64,000 nucleotides of DNA from Mycolicibacterium celeriflavum. Lineage in GTDB: Bacteria > Actinomycetota > Actinomycetes > Mycobacteriales > Mycobacteriaceae. The position numbers and the translations under genes were made by a program. Below are positions 8,268 through 16,752 of the stretch, in pieces (position 1 is the stretch's first letter; each line of letters opens with the position of its first letter). A model generated the notes under the pieces. That model saw only the letters and a program-made list of their open reading frames with translations. It was not told the DNA's origin and ran no database searches. The stretch is from NCBI RefSeq assembly GCF_010731795.1, contig NZ_AP022591.1:620001-684000 (forward strand), read 5' to 3'.

Positions 8268-9514
8268 CTATCTACGAACCGATCTATCGCACCCGTCCCG
8301 GCGCCGATGCGATCGCCGGTGCCGACGCACCCGCGGCGCAGGAGGTGTCTGCAGGCGTGTGGATGTCGCCCGGCCTGTCCAACTCCTACCTGCTGGCGAC
8401 CCCCGACGGCCGCATCGTCGTCAACACCGGTATGGGGTTCGAGGGCCCGGTCCACCGTGCGAACTACGACGCGGTCGACACATCCCCAATTCGGTACGTC
8501 ATCCTCACCCAGGGCCATTACGACCACGTCGGTGGTACGGACGTCTTCATCGAGCCTGGCACCGATGTTGTCGCCCAGGCCAACTGGGAGACATGGCGAC
8601 GCGACAACGAGCTGTTGGCGCCCTTCAGGGTGGCGAACTCCGCCTTCGCGTTCGCCGACACCGTTGCGAGCGCGATCGCCAACGCCACCGCACGCACAGG
8701 TACCGCACCGGCCCCGCAGAGCGTTCCCACTCCCACGATCGTCGTGGATGACGAGCTCCAAATCACCCTTGGCGGGCGCCACCTCGAGCTGTACGCCACC
8801 CCGGGAGGGGAAACGACCGACAGCCTCGTGATCTGGCTGCCCGAGGAACGGGTGTGCCTGTGCGGCAACGTCTTCGGTGCGCTATTCGGCCATATCCCGA
8901 ATCTCGTGACGATGCGGGGTGACCGTTATCGAGACGCGTTGACCGTGATCGAATCGATCGAGAAGGTTCGCGGCCTCGATGCCGAGGTACTCCTCACCGG
9001 CCACTTCGGACCCATCAACGGCCGAGAGCGCATCCGCGCCGAGCTCACCAGATTGCGGGACGCGGTGGCCTACATCCATGATCAGACCGTCGCGGGCATG
9101 AACGCCGGCAAGGACGTACACACACTGATGCGGGAGATCACGTTGCCGCCGGAGTTGGAAGTGGGCGAGGGCTACGGGATGGTGCGCTGGAACGTGCGCG
9201 CCGTGTGGGAGAGCTACGCCGGTTGGTTCCATCACCGCTCCACCACGGAGTTGTATCCCTCTGCGCCGGCGTCCATCTCGTCCGACCTGGTCGAGCTGGC
9301 AGGCGCGGAGGCGATCGTGCGTCGGGCGCAGGCGCTGCTCGCGGCCGAAGATCCCCTACGAGCGATTCGTCTCGCCGAGATCGTCAACCAGACCCAGCCA
9401 GACAACGCGGCCAAAAGGGTGTTGATCGCCGCCCACGAACGGTTGCTGAAGGCGAGTACCAACTTCTGGGAGGCTGCCTGGCTCCGCAAGCAGATCGCCG
9501 AGCTGTCCGCATGA
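8264..9514 (+). CDS. metallo-beta-lactamase-fold protein, alkylsulfatase-like
   Basis: 416 residues from GTG 8264. The metal loop reads TQGHYDHVGG: H85, D87 and H88 are present, but the first His of the usual HxHxDH is Gln83. Downstream, 'YATPGGETTDSLV' supplies a Glu rather than His ligand and 'LLTGHFGPING' a later His, both as in SdsA1-type alkylsulfatases. The C-terminal ~140 residues ('MREITLPPELEVGEGYGMVRWNVRAVWESYAGWF') match the alkylsulfatase dimerisation domain. Likely hydrolyses a sulfate or related ester, possibly with an altered metal site. Co-transcription with a sulfotransferase makes a sulfate ester of a steroid-like alcohol an attractive but unproven substrate. Confidence 0.78.
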   Translation: MTIYEPIYRTRPGADAIAGADAPAAQEVSAGVWMSPGLSNSYLLATPDGRIVVNTGMGFEGPVHRANYDAVDTSPIRYVILTQGHYDHVGGTDVFIEPGTDVVAQANWETWRRDNELLAPFRVANSAFAFADTVASAIANATARTGTAPAPQSVPTPTIVVDDELQITLGGRHLELYATPGGETTDSLVIWLPEERVCLCGNVFGALFGHIPNLVTMRGDRYRDALTVIESIEKVRGLDAEVLLTGHFGPINGRERIRAELTRLRDAVAYIHDQTVAGMNAGKDVHTLMREITLPPELEVGEGYGMVRWNVRAVWESYAGWFHHRSTTELYPSAPASISSDLVELAGAEAIVRRAQALLAAEDPLRAIRLAEIVNQTQPDNAAKRVLIAAHERLLKASTNFWEAAWLRKQIAELSA

Positions 9515-10257
9515 ACGGGCTGCGGTTCGATTTCACCGGAAGCACCGCTCTGGTCACCGGCGGCACCAGCGGAATCGGCCACGCCACAGCGGCATTGCTG
9601 CGAGACAGCGGCGCGCAGGTGACGGTCACCGGTACGAAGCAGGGGCCCGAGGACTACGACGTGGACCTCGACGGCATGTCGTACCGCCAGCTGGCAATGA
9701 CCGATGCCGAGGGCGTCGGCGCGCTGGCCGCGTCGATCGCCGAGTTGGACATCCTGATCAACAACGCGGGCGGCACTTTTCCCGGCGGACTGGACGAAGC
9801 GACTGTTGACGGGTATGCGGCGTCGGTCGACCTGAACCTGCTGGCTCCGTTCCGGCTGACCACCGCGTGCCACGATGCTCTGAAGAAGTCGCGGGCGGTC
9901 GGAGGGGCGAGCGTCGTCATGCTCGCGTCGATGGCGGCAATCCGCGCCGTACCGATCGTGCCCGGATATGGCTCGGCGAAGGCGAGTGTGCTGTCCCTGA
10001 CGCGCAACCTCGCGGTGCGATGGGCGGGCGACGGCATCCGAGTCAACGCAGTCGTGCCCGGCGTCGTCGCCACCCGGATGACGGCCGCGATGGATTACGC
10101 CCCCGAAGTCAAACAACAACAACTCGACCATATTCCGTTCGGCAGGTTCGCAGAGCCGGCCGAGATCGCCGGCCCGATCCTGTTCCTGTGCAGCGAAAGC
10201 GCTTCGTACTGCACAGGATCGGCGATGGTGATTGACGGCGGCTACAGCGTGGTATAG
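9511..10257 (+). CDS. SDR-family oxidoreductase
   Basis: 248 residues from ATG 9511, overlapping the preceding stop by 4 nt. Classical SDR: cofactor motif TGGTSGIG near residue 16, 'NNAGG' near residue 85, a catalytic region with Ser in 'VVMLASMAA' and Y-x3-K in 'PGYGSAKAS', and the C-terminal 'GSAMVIDGGYSVV'. NAD(P)-dependent oxidation or reduction of a hydroxyl/keto group; no Asp/Arg signature clearly fixes cofactor choice. Third gene of the sulfotransferase operon; the ADH starts 13 nt after its stop with an aggaggc ribosome site. Confidence 0.82.
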   Translation: MNGLRFDFTGSTALVTGGTSGIGHATAALLRDSGAQVTVTGTKQGPEDYDVDLDGMSYRQLAMTDAEGVGALAASIAELDILINNAGGTFPGGLDEATVDGYAASVDLNLLAPFRLTTACHDALKKSRAVGGASVVMLASMAAIRAVPIVPGYGSAKASVLSLTRNLAVRWAGDGIRVNAVVPGVVATRMTAAMDYAPEVKQQQLDHIPFGRFAEPAEIAGPILFLCSESASYCTGSAMVIDGGYSVV

Positions 10258-10270
10258 GAGGCGGCAGCAG

Positions 10271-11278
10271 ATGAAGGCTTCAATCGTCACGGGACCCGGC
10301 GAAACAAATGTCGTCGAGGCGCCCACGCCGGCGGCCGGACCCGACGACGTCCTGGTCGAGATGCGGGCCTGCGGCATCTGTGGTTCCGATCTGTTCTACA
10401 TTGCCGCGGGCGGGTTGCCGCCGCGTCAGGGCAGCATGCCGCTCGGTCACGAACCCGCCGGCGTGGTCATCGACGTCGGCGCCGCCGTCACGGAAATCAC
10501 CGTCGGCGACCACGTCGTCGTCAACCCGATGGCGGCGCCCGGTGGCATCATCGGCAACGGAGGTCCGGCGGGCGCGCTCGCGGAGTACCTTCTTGTCGAG
10601 AACGCCGTGCGCGGCAAGAGCCTCGAGGTCGTGCCCGACCACATCCCGTTCGAGGTGGCCGCCCTCAACGAGCCGATGGCGGTGGCCCGCCACGCCATAA
10701 ATCAGGTGACGCCGGGGCCCGCCGACAGGGTCGTCGTGTTCGGTGCGGGACCGATCGGGCTCGGCGCCACAATCGGATTGAAGTCGCAAGGGGTCGACCA
10801 TGTGGTCGTCGTCGATATCCTGGCGGCGCGCCTGGACAAGGCGCTCGCCGTCGGCGCCGACGCAGTGATCAACTCCGCCGACGAGGACGTCGTCCAGCGG
10901 CTCCTCGCTTTGCATGGTGCTGGTGAATCGATCTGGCCGGACAAGGCGGGCACCGACATCTACCTCGATGCGGCCGGTGTTCCCGCGGTCATCGACACGG
11001 CTTTGGCCGCCGCCAAGACCGGCGCCAAACTGGGCATAGTCGCCGTGCACAAGGAGCCGGTCAGCGTCGATCTCATGAACGTCATGGGCAACGAGCTGAC
11101 CATCGTCGGTTCCATGGGCTATCCGACCGAGATCTTCGACGTGACAGGCGACATCGTGGCGAACTGGGAGAAATACAAGACGATCGTCAGCCACACCTTC
11201 TCGTTCGAGGACGTCGGTGCGGCGCTACAGGCCGCCTCCACCCCTGGGGCGACCGACAAGGTCGTCGTCACCTTCTAG
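10271..11278 (+). CDS. zinc-type medium-chain alcohol dehydrogenase
   Basis: 335 residues from ATG 10271; the GGAGGC 8-9 nt upstream favours this start over an in-frame codon at 10232. The catalytic zinc site is visible as 'CGICGSD' and 'GHEPAG'; the Rossmann loop is 'VVVFGAGPIGLGATIGL'. The structural-zinc four-Cys lobe is missing (replaced by 'VVNPMAAPGGIIGNGGPAG'), as in polyol/sorbitol-type members. NAD(P)-dependent oxidation of a secondary alcohol is expected. Fourth gene of the sulfotransferase operon. Confidence 0.8.
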   Translation: MKASIVTGPGETNVVEAPTPAAGPDDVLVEMRACGICGSDLFYIAAGGLPPRQGSMPLGHEPAGVVIDVGAAVTEITVGDHVVVNPMAAPGGIIGNGGPAGALAEYLLVENAVRGKSLEVVPDHIPFEVAALNEPMAVARHAINQVTPGPADRVVVFGAGPIGLGATIGLKSQGVDHVVVVDILAARLDKALAVGADAVINSADEDVVQRLLALHGAGESIWPDKAGTDIYLDAAGVPAVIDTALAAAKTGAKLGIVAVHKEPVSVDLMNVMGNELTIVGSMGYPTEIFDVTGDIVANWEKYKTIVSHTFSFEDVGAALQAASTPGATDKVVVTF

Positions 11279-11312
11279 CGAGACGGGGCACATCGCGCCG
11301 TAGTCTCGTCTG

Positions 11313-12125
11313 ATGACCAAAAACGTCGACGCACCGATCGCTGTCGTGACGGGTGCGAGCCGCGGGGCCGGTCGGGGTATCGCCCGGGCACTGCTCGCGC
11401 GAGGCTGGCGGGTCTATACGACGGGTCGGACCGTGACCGATGCCGGCGACGGAGCGATCGCGGTACAGGTCGACCACCGCGACGACGCTGCGACCGCTGC
11501 GCTGTTCGCGCGGGTGGCCGACGAGTGCGGCGGTCTTGACCTGCTGGTCAACAACGCCGCCGCGGTTCACGACGCGCTGACCGATCCGAAGCCGTTCTGG
11601 GAGAAGGACGTTGAACTCGTCGACATCCTCGATGTCGGGTTACGTTCGGCGTATGTCGCGTCGTACTACGCCGCGCCGCTGATGCTGAATCGACCGCGCG
11701 GGCTGATCGCGTTCACGTCCTCGCCCGGGTCCGTCTGCTACATGCACGGCCCGGCGTACGGCGCGCAGAAGGCCGGCATCGACAAGATGGCGGCCGATAT
11801 GGCGGTCGACTTCCGGGGCACGCGGGTGAGCACCGCGTCGATCTGGATGGGCATCCTGCTGACCGAGAAGATGCGTGGCGCGTTCGACGGCAAGCCGGAT
11901 GCCTTGGCCGCCATGGCCGAACACGCCGAAACGCCCGAGTTCACCGGGCGTGTGATCGACGCGCTGTACCGCGATCCCGAGCTCGACGCGTTCAGCGGTC
12001 ACACCCTGATCGGTGCCGAACTCGCGCAGCGCTACGACATCACCGATGACGATGGCCGGCAACCACCGTCGCACCGGGAGATGCTGGGCTCACCGCGGGT
12101 GCCCAGCGACGTGGTGGTGCGCTGA
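11313..12125 (+). CDS. SDR-family oxidoreductase
   Basis: 270 residues from ATG 11313. SDR motifs: TGASRGAGRG near residue 15, 'LVNNAAAVHD', Ser in 'AFTSSPGS' and Y-x3-K in 'GPAYGAQKAG'. The C-terminus is longer than in classical family members and ends in a charged tail, without the usual 'DGG' motif. It resembles the mycobacterial SDR subgroup of unknown substrate. Last gene of the sulfotransferase operon, 34 nt after the ADH. Its last codons and stop lie in a 24-nt direct repeat duplicated 135 nt downstream. Confidence 0.78.
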   Translation: MTKNVDAPIAVVTGASRGAGRGIARALLARGWRVYTTGRTVTDAGDGAIAVQVDHRDDAATAALFARVADECGGLDLLVNNAAAVHDALTDPKPFWEKDVELVDILDVGLRSAYVASYYAAPLMLNRPRGLIAFTSSPGSVCYMHGPAYGAQKAGIDKMAADMAVDFRGTRVSTASIWMGILLTEKMRGAFDGKPDALAAMAEHAETPEFTGRVIDALYRDPELDAFSGHTLIGAELAQRYDITDDDGRQPPSHREMLGSPRVPSDVVVR

Positions 12126-12263
12126 GCGATTGGCCGCCTAAGGCGGAGTTGTCACACCGATCCACGTTTTGCAGACGTCTACTCGGACTTCTGCTGGAAA
12201 ACGTGGCGCTATGAGACTGGTGAGTTTGGCTGGCCGACGAGCGACGTGGTGGTGCGCTGAGCG
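12105..12263. repeat. 24-nt direct repeat flanking a 111-nt hairpin-bearing segment
   Basis: The gene-end sequence at 12105-12128 recurs exactly at 12240-12263 (both begin AGCGACGTGG and end GCTGAGCG). The segment between holds a CCGCCT/AGGCGG hairpin (12134-12146) and a longer imperfect hairpin with arms CCACGTTTT (12162-12170) and AAAACGTGG (12198-12206). Removing one repeat plus the segment would leave two convergent genes ending about 5 nt apart. It looks like a small insertion with a duplicated end; its family is unknown. Confidence 0.6.
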
Positions 12264-13046
12264 CTAGGCGTGCGCGCCGCCATCGATGCGGATCTCGGTA
12301 CCGGTGATGAAGGCGCCATCGTCGGACGCGACCATGGCGATCACCGACGCCACCGCACTCGGGTCACCCAAGATCTCGTTCTCGCGGCCGTGCAGCAGCG
12401 GCGTCTGCTTCGCCCATAGCCCCAGGTCGTAGCCGTCGGGCATTTTGTCCAGTGTCGAGTTCGCCAAAGCCGTTGCCACCCCACCGGGTTGGATGTTGAC
12501 CGCACGCAGGCCCTGCTTGGAATACTCCAGAGCCAGGGAGTGCGTGAACGCCAGCACCCCGCCCTTGCTCGCCGCATACGCGGCCATGTAGGGGTGCGCG
12601 AACGACGCTGCGGTGGAGGTGAAGTTGACCACCACGCCGCGACCGGAATCAAGCAATGCGGGAAGGGCGCGCCGAGTCATCAGGAAGGTGCCGGTGAGGT
12701 TGACGGCCAGCGTGGCGTTCCAGTCCTGAAGCGTGTGCTCATGAGTGTGGGCGCAGCGCTGGATGGCCGCGGCGTTCACCAGCACATCGAGCCCACCCAG
12801 TTCGGTGACCGCGGCATCGACGGCCTCCGCCACCGCAGCCTCGTCCGAGACGTCTAGAACCGCAGTGGTCAACCGTTTACCGATGCCGGCGTCGTCGGCC
12901 GCAGAGGTCGTCGCCGCCAGGCCGTCCGGTGAGACGTCACAGCCGACGACCGTTCCACCCTCCTCGAGCAATCGGGCGACCGTCGCCGCGCCGATGCCCG
13001 AACCGGCACCGGTCACGATGATCCGCCGATCGTTGAAGCGCTCCAT
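12264..13046 (-). CDS. SDR-family oxidoreductase
   Basis: 260 residues from ATG 13046; an in-frame TTG lies 6 nt upstream, but AAAGG about 9 nt before the ATG favours the ATG. Classical SDR: TGAGSGIG, 'LVNAAAIQR', Ser in 'VNFTSTAAS', 'YAASKGG' and a C-terminal 'GTEIRIDGGAHA'. Asp in 'VVGCDVS' after the second strand suggests NAD preference. 18 nt downstream of 13065-14141 and therefore in the operon led by site 3 of the recurring element. Confidence 0.8.
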   Translation of the reverse strand: MERFNDRRIIVTGAGSGIGAATVARLLEEGGTVVGCDVSPDGLAATTSAADDAGIGKRLTTAVLDVSDEAAVAEAVDAAVTELGGLDVLVNAAAIQRCAHTHEHTLQDWNATLAVNLTGTFLMTRRALPALLDSGRGVVVNFTSTAASFAHPYMAAYAASKGGVLAFTHSLALEYSKQGLRAVNIQPGGVATALANSTLDKMPDGYDLGLWAKQTPLLHGRENEILGDPSAVASVIAMVASDDGAFITGTEIRIDGGAHA

Positions 13047-13064
13047 GCTCAAAGGCCTTTCTAC

Positions 13065-14141
13065 TCAGGCGAGTTGGAACGCAGAGATCGGGGCTTCGTC
13101 AGGGTATTGCGATGGCCCGCCGAGGTCGTAGACCGCATTGAGCGCTCCAATGAACTCCGGATCGTGCAGCGGCTCGCTGGGAACGTTCAGCTTGACGCCC
13201 TTCTTGCCGGCGTCGTCGACGAGCATGTCGATGGCCTTGGCGACCGTCAGGTCGTCGCTGCCGTCCATGTTCTTCTTCAGTTCGTCGAAGTCGGTGAACA
13301 CCTCGGCCGACCAGTGCACCAGGAATCGCAGTTCGTCGGTGTGGTGACGGGCGATGACGTCCTCGCCGTTCTTCAGCAGCCAGTGGTCGCGATCGGTGGG
13401 GTCGCCGGTGAACACCGTGTCGAACGCCAGCCCCGCAGGCACCTGCTGCCCGAGCGGGCCGTTGGCCTCACCGCGGTGCACCATCATCTCGTTCTGCACC
13501 AGCACACCGCGGTTGTAGACCGGCGGCAGAAGGCGCTGCGGTGGCTTGAGCGGGCCGTCCGGCCAGTAGGTGAAGCCGCTGCTCTCGTCGTGCGAGAACC
13601 ATGTGATGACCTGAGCCATCTTGATCAGGTAGTCCTGGAACAGCCCGGACTTGCCCATCACGCTGGTGAGCCATGTCGGAGCGTTCTCGTGGCGCACACC
13701 GCGGAAGCTGGGGGAGTCGAGGTGGCCGGGATCGCGGTTGGCGCACGGCCCGTTGATGTTGAACAACATCATCTCCGGCTTGGCGTACTCGGCGTTCCAG
13801 TAGCTCTTCGCGTAGTCCACGAACCGCTGGTTGTAGAAGCAGTCGTGCAATTCGGGGTAGAGCACGGTGCCGTAATTCGCCAGGTAGCCTCGGAATGTCG
13901 GCGTCAGGAACAAGTCGAGTGAGGGTTCGAAGCCCTCGGGGAACATGCCGCTCATCGTGGCCATCAGTTCCTCCGCCGAGGCGAAGTGCTGAGCGATGAT
14001 CAGCCGCCACGGACCCTGGGTGCGAACCACGTCGAGTAGACGCTCGCGCTGATCGTCGGTGTAGACGTTGTCGATCTCACGCGGCGGCGAGGCGGGCCGC
14101 AGAACGTCGGAAAGCTCCATGCGCTGCTGTTCGGTAAGCAT
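13065..14141 (-). CDS. uncharacterised protein, possible 2-oxoglutarate/Fe(II) oxygenase-like
   Basis: 358 residues from ATG 14141, chosen because a CACAAT hexamer ends 6 nt before it and the 18-bp element lies 41 nt before it. I do not recognise the family. Residues ~145-170 read 'NGPCANRDPGHLDSPSFRGVR', giving an HxD pair; 'NEMMVHRGEANGP' supplies a later His, followed by several Arg. This order (HxD ... H ... R) recalls phytanoyl-CoA-dioxygenase-like 2OG/Fe(II) enzymes, but similarity is too weak to assign a function. No signal peptide or membrane segment. Co-transcribed with an SDR, so an oxygenation followed by alcohol oxidation is conceivable. Confidence 0.65.
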   Translation of the reverse strand: MLTEQQRMELSDVLRPASPPREIDNVYTDDQRERLLDVVRTQGPWRLIIAQHFASAEELMATMSGMFPEGFEPSLDLFLTPTFRGYLANYGTVLYPELHDCFYNQRFVDYAKSYWNAEYAKPEMMLFNINGPCANRDPGHLDSPSFRGVRHENAPTWLTSVMGKSGLFQDYLIKMAQVITWFSHDESSGFTYWPDGPLKPPQRLLPPVYNRGVLVQNEMMVHRGEANGPLGQQVPAGLAFDTVFTGDPTDRDHWLLKNGEDVIARHHTDELRFLVHWSAEVFTDFDELKKNMDGSDDLTVAKAIDMLVDDAGKKGVKLNVPSEPLHDPEFIGALNAVYDLGGPSQYPDEAPISAFQLA

Positions 14142-14182
14142 GGCTCGATTGTGGTGCGGTCGCGGACATTCGGTTCGCCACC

Positions 14183-14200
14183 TGTCCAGTGATCGGGACA
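14183..14200. promoter_or_regulatory. 18-bp regulon element, site 3
   Basis: TGTCCAGTGATCGGGACA, one of the cleanest copies, with TGTCC/GGACA inverted arms. It ends 41 nt before the ATG of the 13065-14141 gene, and CACAAT lies 6 nt before that ATG. On the other side lies only the 3' end of the esterase gene. Confidence 0.6.
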
Positions 14201-14285
14201 CGCATTCCCCGCCGAGACTACGGTTATTGACGAAAATCGACCGAAATCCCTCAGAAGCCGTTGTCTCGGCGCATTCCTGCTCGCG

Positions 14286-15230
14286 CTAGAACGGCAGTGG
14301 GTTGGCGAACTTGGCACGCATCAGCGCGCCGATTTCGGCCACCGCCAAGCGGCCTCGCGCGGTGACGTCCGAGCGCATCAGAAAGCCGTGATACGCACCG
14401 GGATAACGGGTTACGGTGGTCTGCACTCCGGCGTCCTGCAGTCGCTGGGCGTAAAGCTCGCCCCAGTCGCGAATGGGGTCGGCCGCCGCGGTCACCACAA
14501 TGGCTTGCGGCAGCCCGGACAGGTCATTCGCATGTGCGGGTACCGCGTACGGATGATCGGGGCCGTGGGCCAGCTCATGCATGTACTCGATGTCGACGAG
14601 GGAGAGCATCGGAGCGTTGGGCTGGGCTCTGACCGACGGCACCGTCAGATCCTTGTCGAGGCCCGGATACATCAGCACCTGGGCGAACAGGCTCGGCCCG
14701 CCGCGATCCCGGGCGGCCAGCGCAACGGCGGCGGCCAGGGTGCCGCCCGCGCTGTCGCCGGCCACCGCCAGTCGACTCGCATCGATGCCGAGTTCGCCGG
14801 CGTGTGCCGCTACCCATGACGTCGCGGTGTACGCATCGTCGAACTGGGCCGGCGGAGGTGCCTCGGGCGCGAGGTGGTATTCGACGGAAACCACGGTGCC
14901 GCCGGACTTGTCGGCGAGATTGCGCGCCAACGGTTCGAACGAGTGGTTCGAACCGAGCACCATGCCGCCGCCGTGAAAGTACACCATCGCCGGGGCCGCC
15001 GGATCCGGGCGAGGCCGGTAGATACGCAGCGGTATCTCACCGACCGGCCCGTCGATCATCCGGTCTTCCACCTCGGCCATCTCCGGCATGGGCGGGCGGG
15101 GAGCCGATTCCAGCGCGTCGCGGACCGCGGCGAGTCCGCGTTGACGCATCGGAGGCACCACACCGAACTCCGCGACGCGTGCGGCGGCGTCCCGATCCAG
15201 CATCGGCGCAGCTGCCTTCGATGTGGTCAT
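14286..15230 (-). CDS. HSL-family alpha/beta-hydrolase (esterase/lipase)
   Basis: 314 residues. Hormone-sensitive-lipase signature: oxyanion 'VYFHGGGMVLG' near residue 85, nucleophile Ser in 'VAGDSAGGTLAAA', acid in 'TAAADPIRDWGE' and His in 'YPGAYHGFLM'. A cytoplasmic ester hydrolase; LipN/LipF-type relatives are common in mycobacterial lipid metabolism. Last gene of a three-gene operon (SnoaL-like, SDR, esterase) led by site 4; it overlaps the SDR stop by 4 nt. Could release an acyl or lactone intermediate such as a BVMO product (inference). Confidence 0.82.
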   Translation of the reverse strand: MTTSKAAAPMLDRDAAARVAEFGVVPPMRQRGLAAVRDALESAPRPPMPEMAEVEDRMIDGPVGEIPLRIYRPRPDPAAPAMVYFHGGGMVLGSNHSFEPLARNLADKSGGTVVSVEYHLAPEAPPPAQFDDAYTATSWVAAHAGELGIDASRLAVAGDSAGGTLAAAVALAARDRGGPSLFAQVLMYPGLDKDLTVPSVRAQPNAPMLSLVDIEYMHELAHGPDHPYAVPAHANDLSGLPQAIVVTAAADPIRDWGELYAQRLQDAGVQTTVTRYPGAYHGFLMRSDVTARGRLAVAEIGALMRAKFANPLPF

Positions 15231-16078
15231 CGATGTGCCGGATCGAATCGACGCTTGGTGCGCAATACCGGCGGACGGCGGTTGGCAAGGATGTCGGCGC
15301 GCTCGGCCATCGCGTTGCCGACGTATTCGGGCTGGGTCAGCAGATAGAAGTCGCCGGCGGCCGACTGTTCGAACACCACTCGTGCCGCCTCGATCGGGTC
15401 CATCGCCTCGGCCTTGATGTCCATCATGGCCGACCGCTGCGACTCGGCCGCCCGGACATCACCACCGTCGACGCCGCCCGCCGCATCGAAGATGTTCGAC
15501 TTCACGGCCCCGGGCAGCACCGCCTGAACATGGATCCGGTCGGCGTGACCGGCCGATTCCACTTCCAGGCGTAGGCATTCGGTGAGTGCGAGCACCGCAT
15601 GCTTGCTCATGATGTACGGCGCCTGCAACGGCACGGCCGCCACGCCACCGATCGACGACAGATTCCACACCCACGACGGTGTGTCGGCAGCCAGCATGTG
15701 CGGCAGGAACGCGCGCACCCCGTAGAACACGCCGCTGATGTTGATCGCCACCAACCGATCCCAATTGGCGACGGGCGTGTCCCACAGGTAGCCGAACTGC
15801 TCCACGCCGGCGTTGTTGACCAACAACCGCACCGGCCCGACCTCGGAGTACACCCGGGCGGCAAGTCTTTCCATGGCATCGGCGTCGCGCACGTCGCACA
15901 CCATGTCGACCGCGCCGGGCAGTTCGTCGCGAAGGGCGGCGATCGCGGCAGCGTCGATGTCGACCAATACCACCGTCATCGCCAACTCGGCGGCATGGCG
16001 GGCCAGACCGGCACCGATCCCGTTACCGGCGCCGGTGATGACCGCAACGCCGCCGGAGAAGGTCTCGCGAGCGGTCAC
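15227..16078 (-). CDS. SDR-family oxidoreductase
   Basis: 283 residues from GTG 16078, 4 nt after the stop of the SnoaL-like gene; the upstream in-frame sequence belongs to that gene, so the GTG is chosen. SDR motifs: TGAGNGIGAG, 'LVLVDID'-type acidic residue (NAD-like), 'LVNNAGVEQ', Ser in 'NLSSIGG' and 'YIMSKHA'. The extended C-terminus ('LLTQPEYVGNAMAERADILANRRPPVL') is typical of the larger mycobacterial SDRs. Middle gene of the operon headed by 16083-16565. Confidence 0.8.
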   Translation of the reverse strand: MTARETFSGGVAVITGAGNGIGAGLARHAAELAMTVVLVDIDAAAIAALRDELPGAVDMVCDVRDADAMERLAARVYSEVGPVRLLVNNAGVEQFGYLWDTPVANWDRLVAINISGVFYGVRAFLPHMLAADTPSWVWNLSSIGGVAAVPLQAPYIMSKHAVLALTECLRLEVESAGHADRIHVQAVLPGAVKSNIFDAAGGVDGGDVRAAESQRSAMMDIKAEAMDPIEAARVVFEQSAAGDFYLLTQPEYVGNAMAERADILANRRPPVLRTKRRFDPAHR

Positions 16079-16082
16079 CGAA

Positions 16083-16565
16083 CTAGCTGCCGGATGCTGC
16101 GGTCTCGGCGGCGAGTTCGGAGAGCAGCACCGAGTTGGTGGTGTCGAGAACCATCTCCATCTCGGTGAACTCGAGCCCGCTGGCGCCGCGGCGCACCGCG
16201 ACTTCGGCGACACCGCTGGACACCGCGAACGGCACGAAGTTCGCGATCTGGTTGACGAAGATATAGAAGCGGGCGCGGGTGGCCCCGCCGTCGGTGCCGG
16301 TGCGGTGCAGGTTGGTGGCGTGGTGACGCAGCGGGTAGGGGCTCTGCTTGCGGTGGTCGGTGAGCCACTCCATGACGGCGTCGCGGCCGTGCAGTTCGGG
16401 CGACATCAGCTCCTCGAATGGGCTTGCACCCGAATCGCTGCGGGTGATGAACCGCATGTCCTCGGCCTTAGCCGCCGCCATCTCGTCGTAGTGCGCCTCG
16501 TCGTAGGCGTACCAGTAGGCGGCGATGAACTCCTGCAGTTCGGACAGTGAAATCTCGTTGCTCAC
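16083..16565 (-). CDS. SnoaL/NTF2-like domain protein
   Basis: 160 residues from GTG 16565; an in-frame start at 16601 is possible, but TTCACT lies 6 nt before the GTG and the 18-bp element 41 nt before it. The alpha+beta cone fold is suggested by 'ELQEFIAAYWYAYDEAHYDEMAAAKAEDMRFITR', 'GRDAVMEWLTDHRKQ' and 'RHHATNLHR'. SnoaL-like proteins act as ketosteroid isomerases, dehydratases or hydrolases; the specific reaction cannot be read from sequence. Heads the operon with an SDR and an esterase. Confidence 0.72.
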   Translation of the reverse strand: MSNEISLSELQEFIAAYWYAYDEAHYDEMAAAKAEDMRFITRSDSGASPFEELMSPELHGRDAVMEWLTDHRKQSPYPLRHHATNLHRTGTDGGATRARFYIFVNQIANFVPFAVSSGVAEVAVRRGASGLEFTEMEMVLDTTNSVLLSELAAETAASGS

Positions 16566-16606
16566 CGTTGCAGTGAACCGCCAAAGGCTCTGGGGCGACA
16601 CCGTGG

Positions 16607-16624
16607 TGTCCGGTCAGCGGAACG
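16607..16624. promoter_or_regulatory. 18-bp regulon element, site 4
   Basis: TGTCCGGTCAGCGGAACG, matching 16 of 18 consensus positions. It lies 41 nt before GTG 16565 of the SnoaL-like gene. The REP13E12 gene on the other side is 128 nt away and has its own SOS box, so it is probably not controlled by this site. Confidence 0.6.
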
Positions 16625-16733
16625 TCGCCACTCACTCGCAACGCTGTCGGCAAGCTCGGCTCCGAAGCGTTGGAACAATTTGCGGCGGCCTCTCATGGAA
16701 CTTTTCAGAAATACGTCGCGGACTTCTTAAAAT

Positions 16734-16749
16734 TCGCACATATGTTCGA
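16734..16749. promoter_or_regulatory. LexA/SOS box upstream of REP13E12 gene
   Basis: TCGCAC-ATAT-GTTCGA matches the mycobacterial SOS box TCGAAC-N4-GTTCGA at 11 of 12 informative positions. It ends 3 nt before ATG 16753, so LexA binding would cover the transcription or translation start. REP13E12 genes of M. tuberculosis are known LexA-regulon members, which supports the call. Confidence 0.8.
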
Positions 16750-16752
16750 GTC

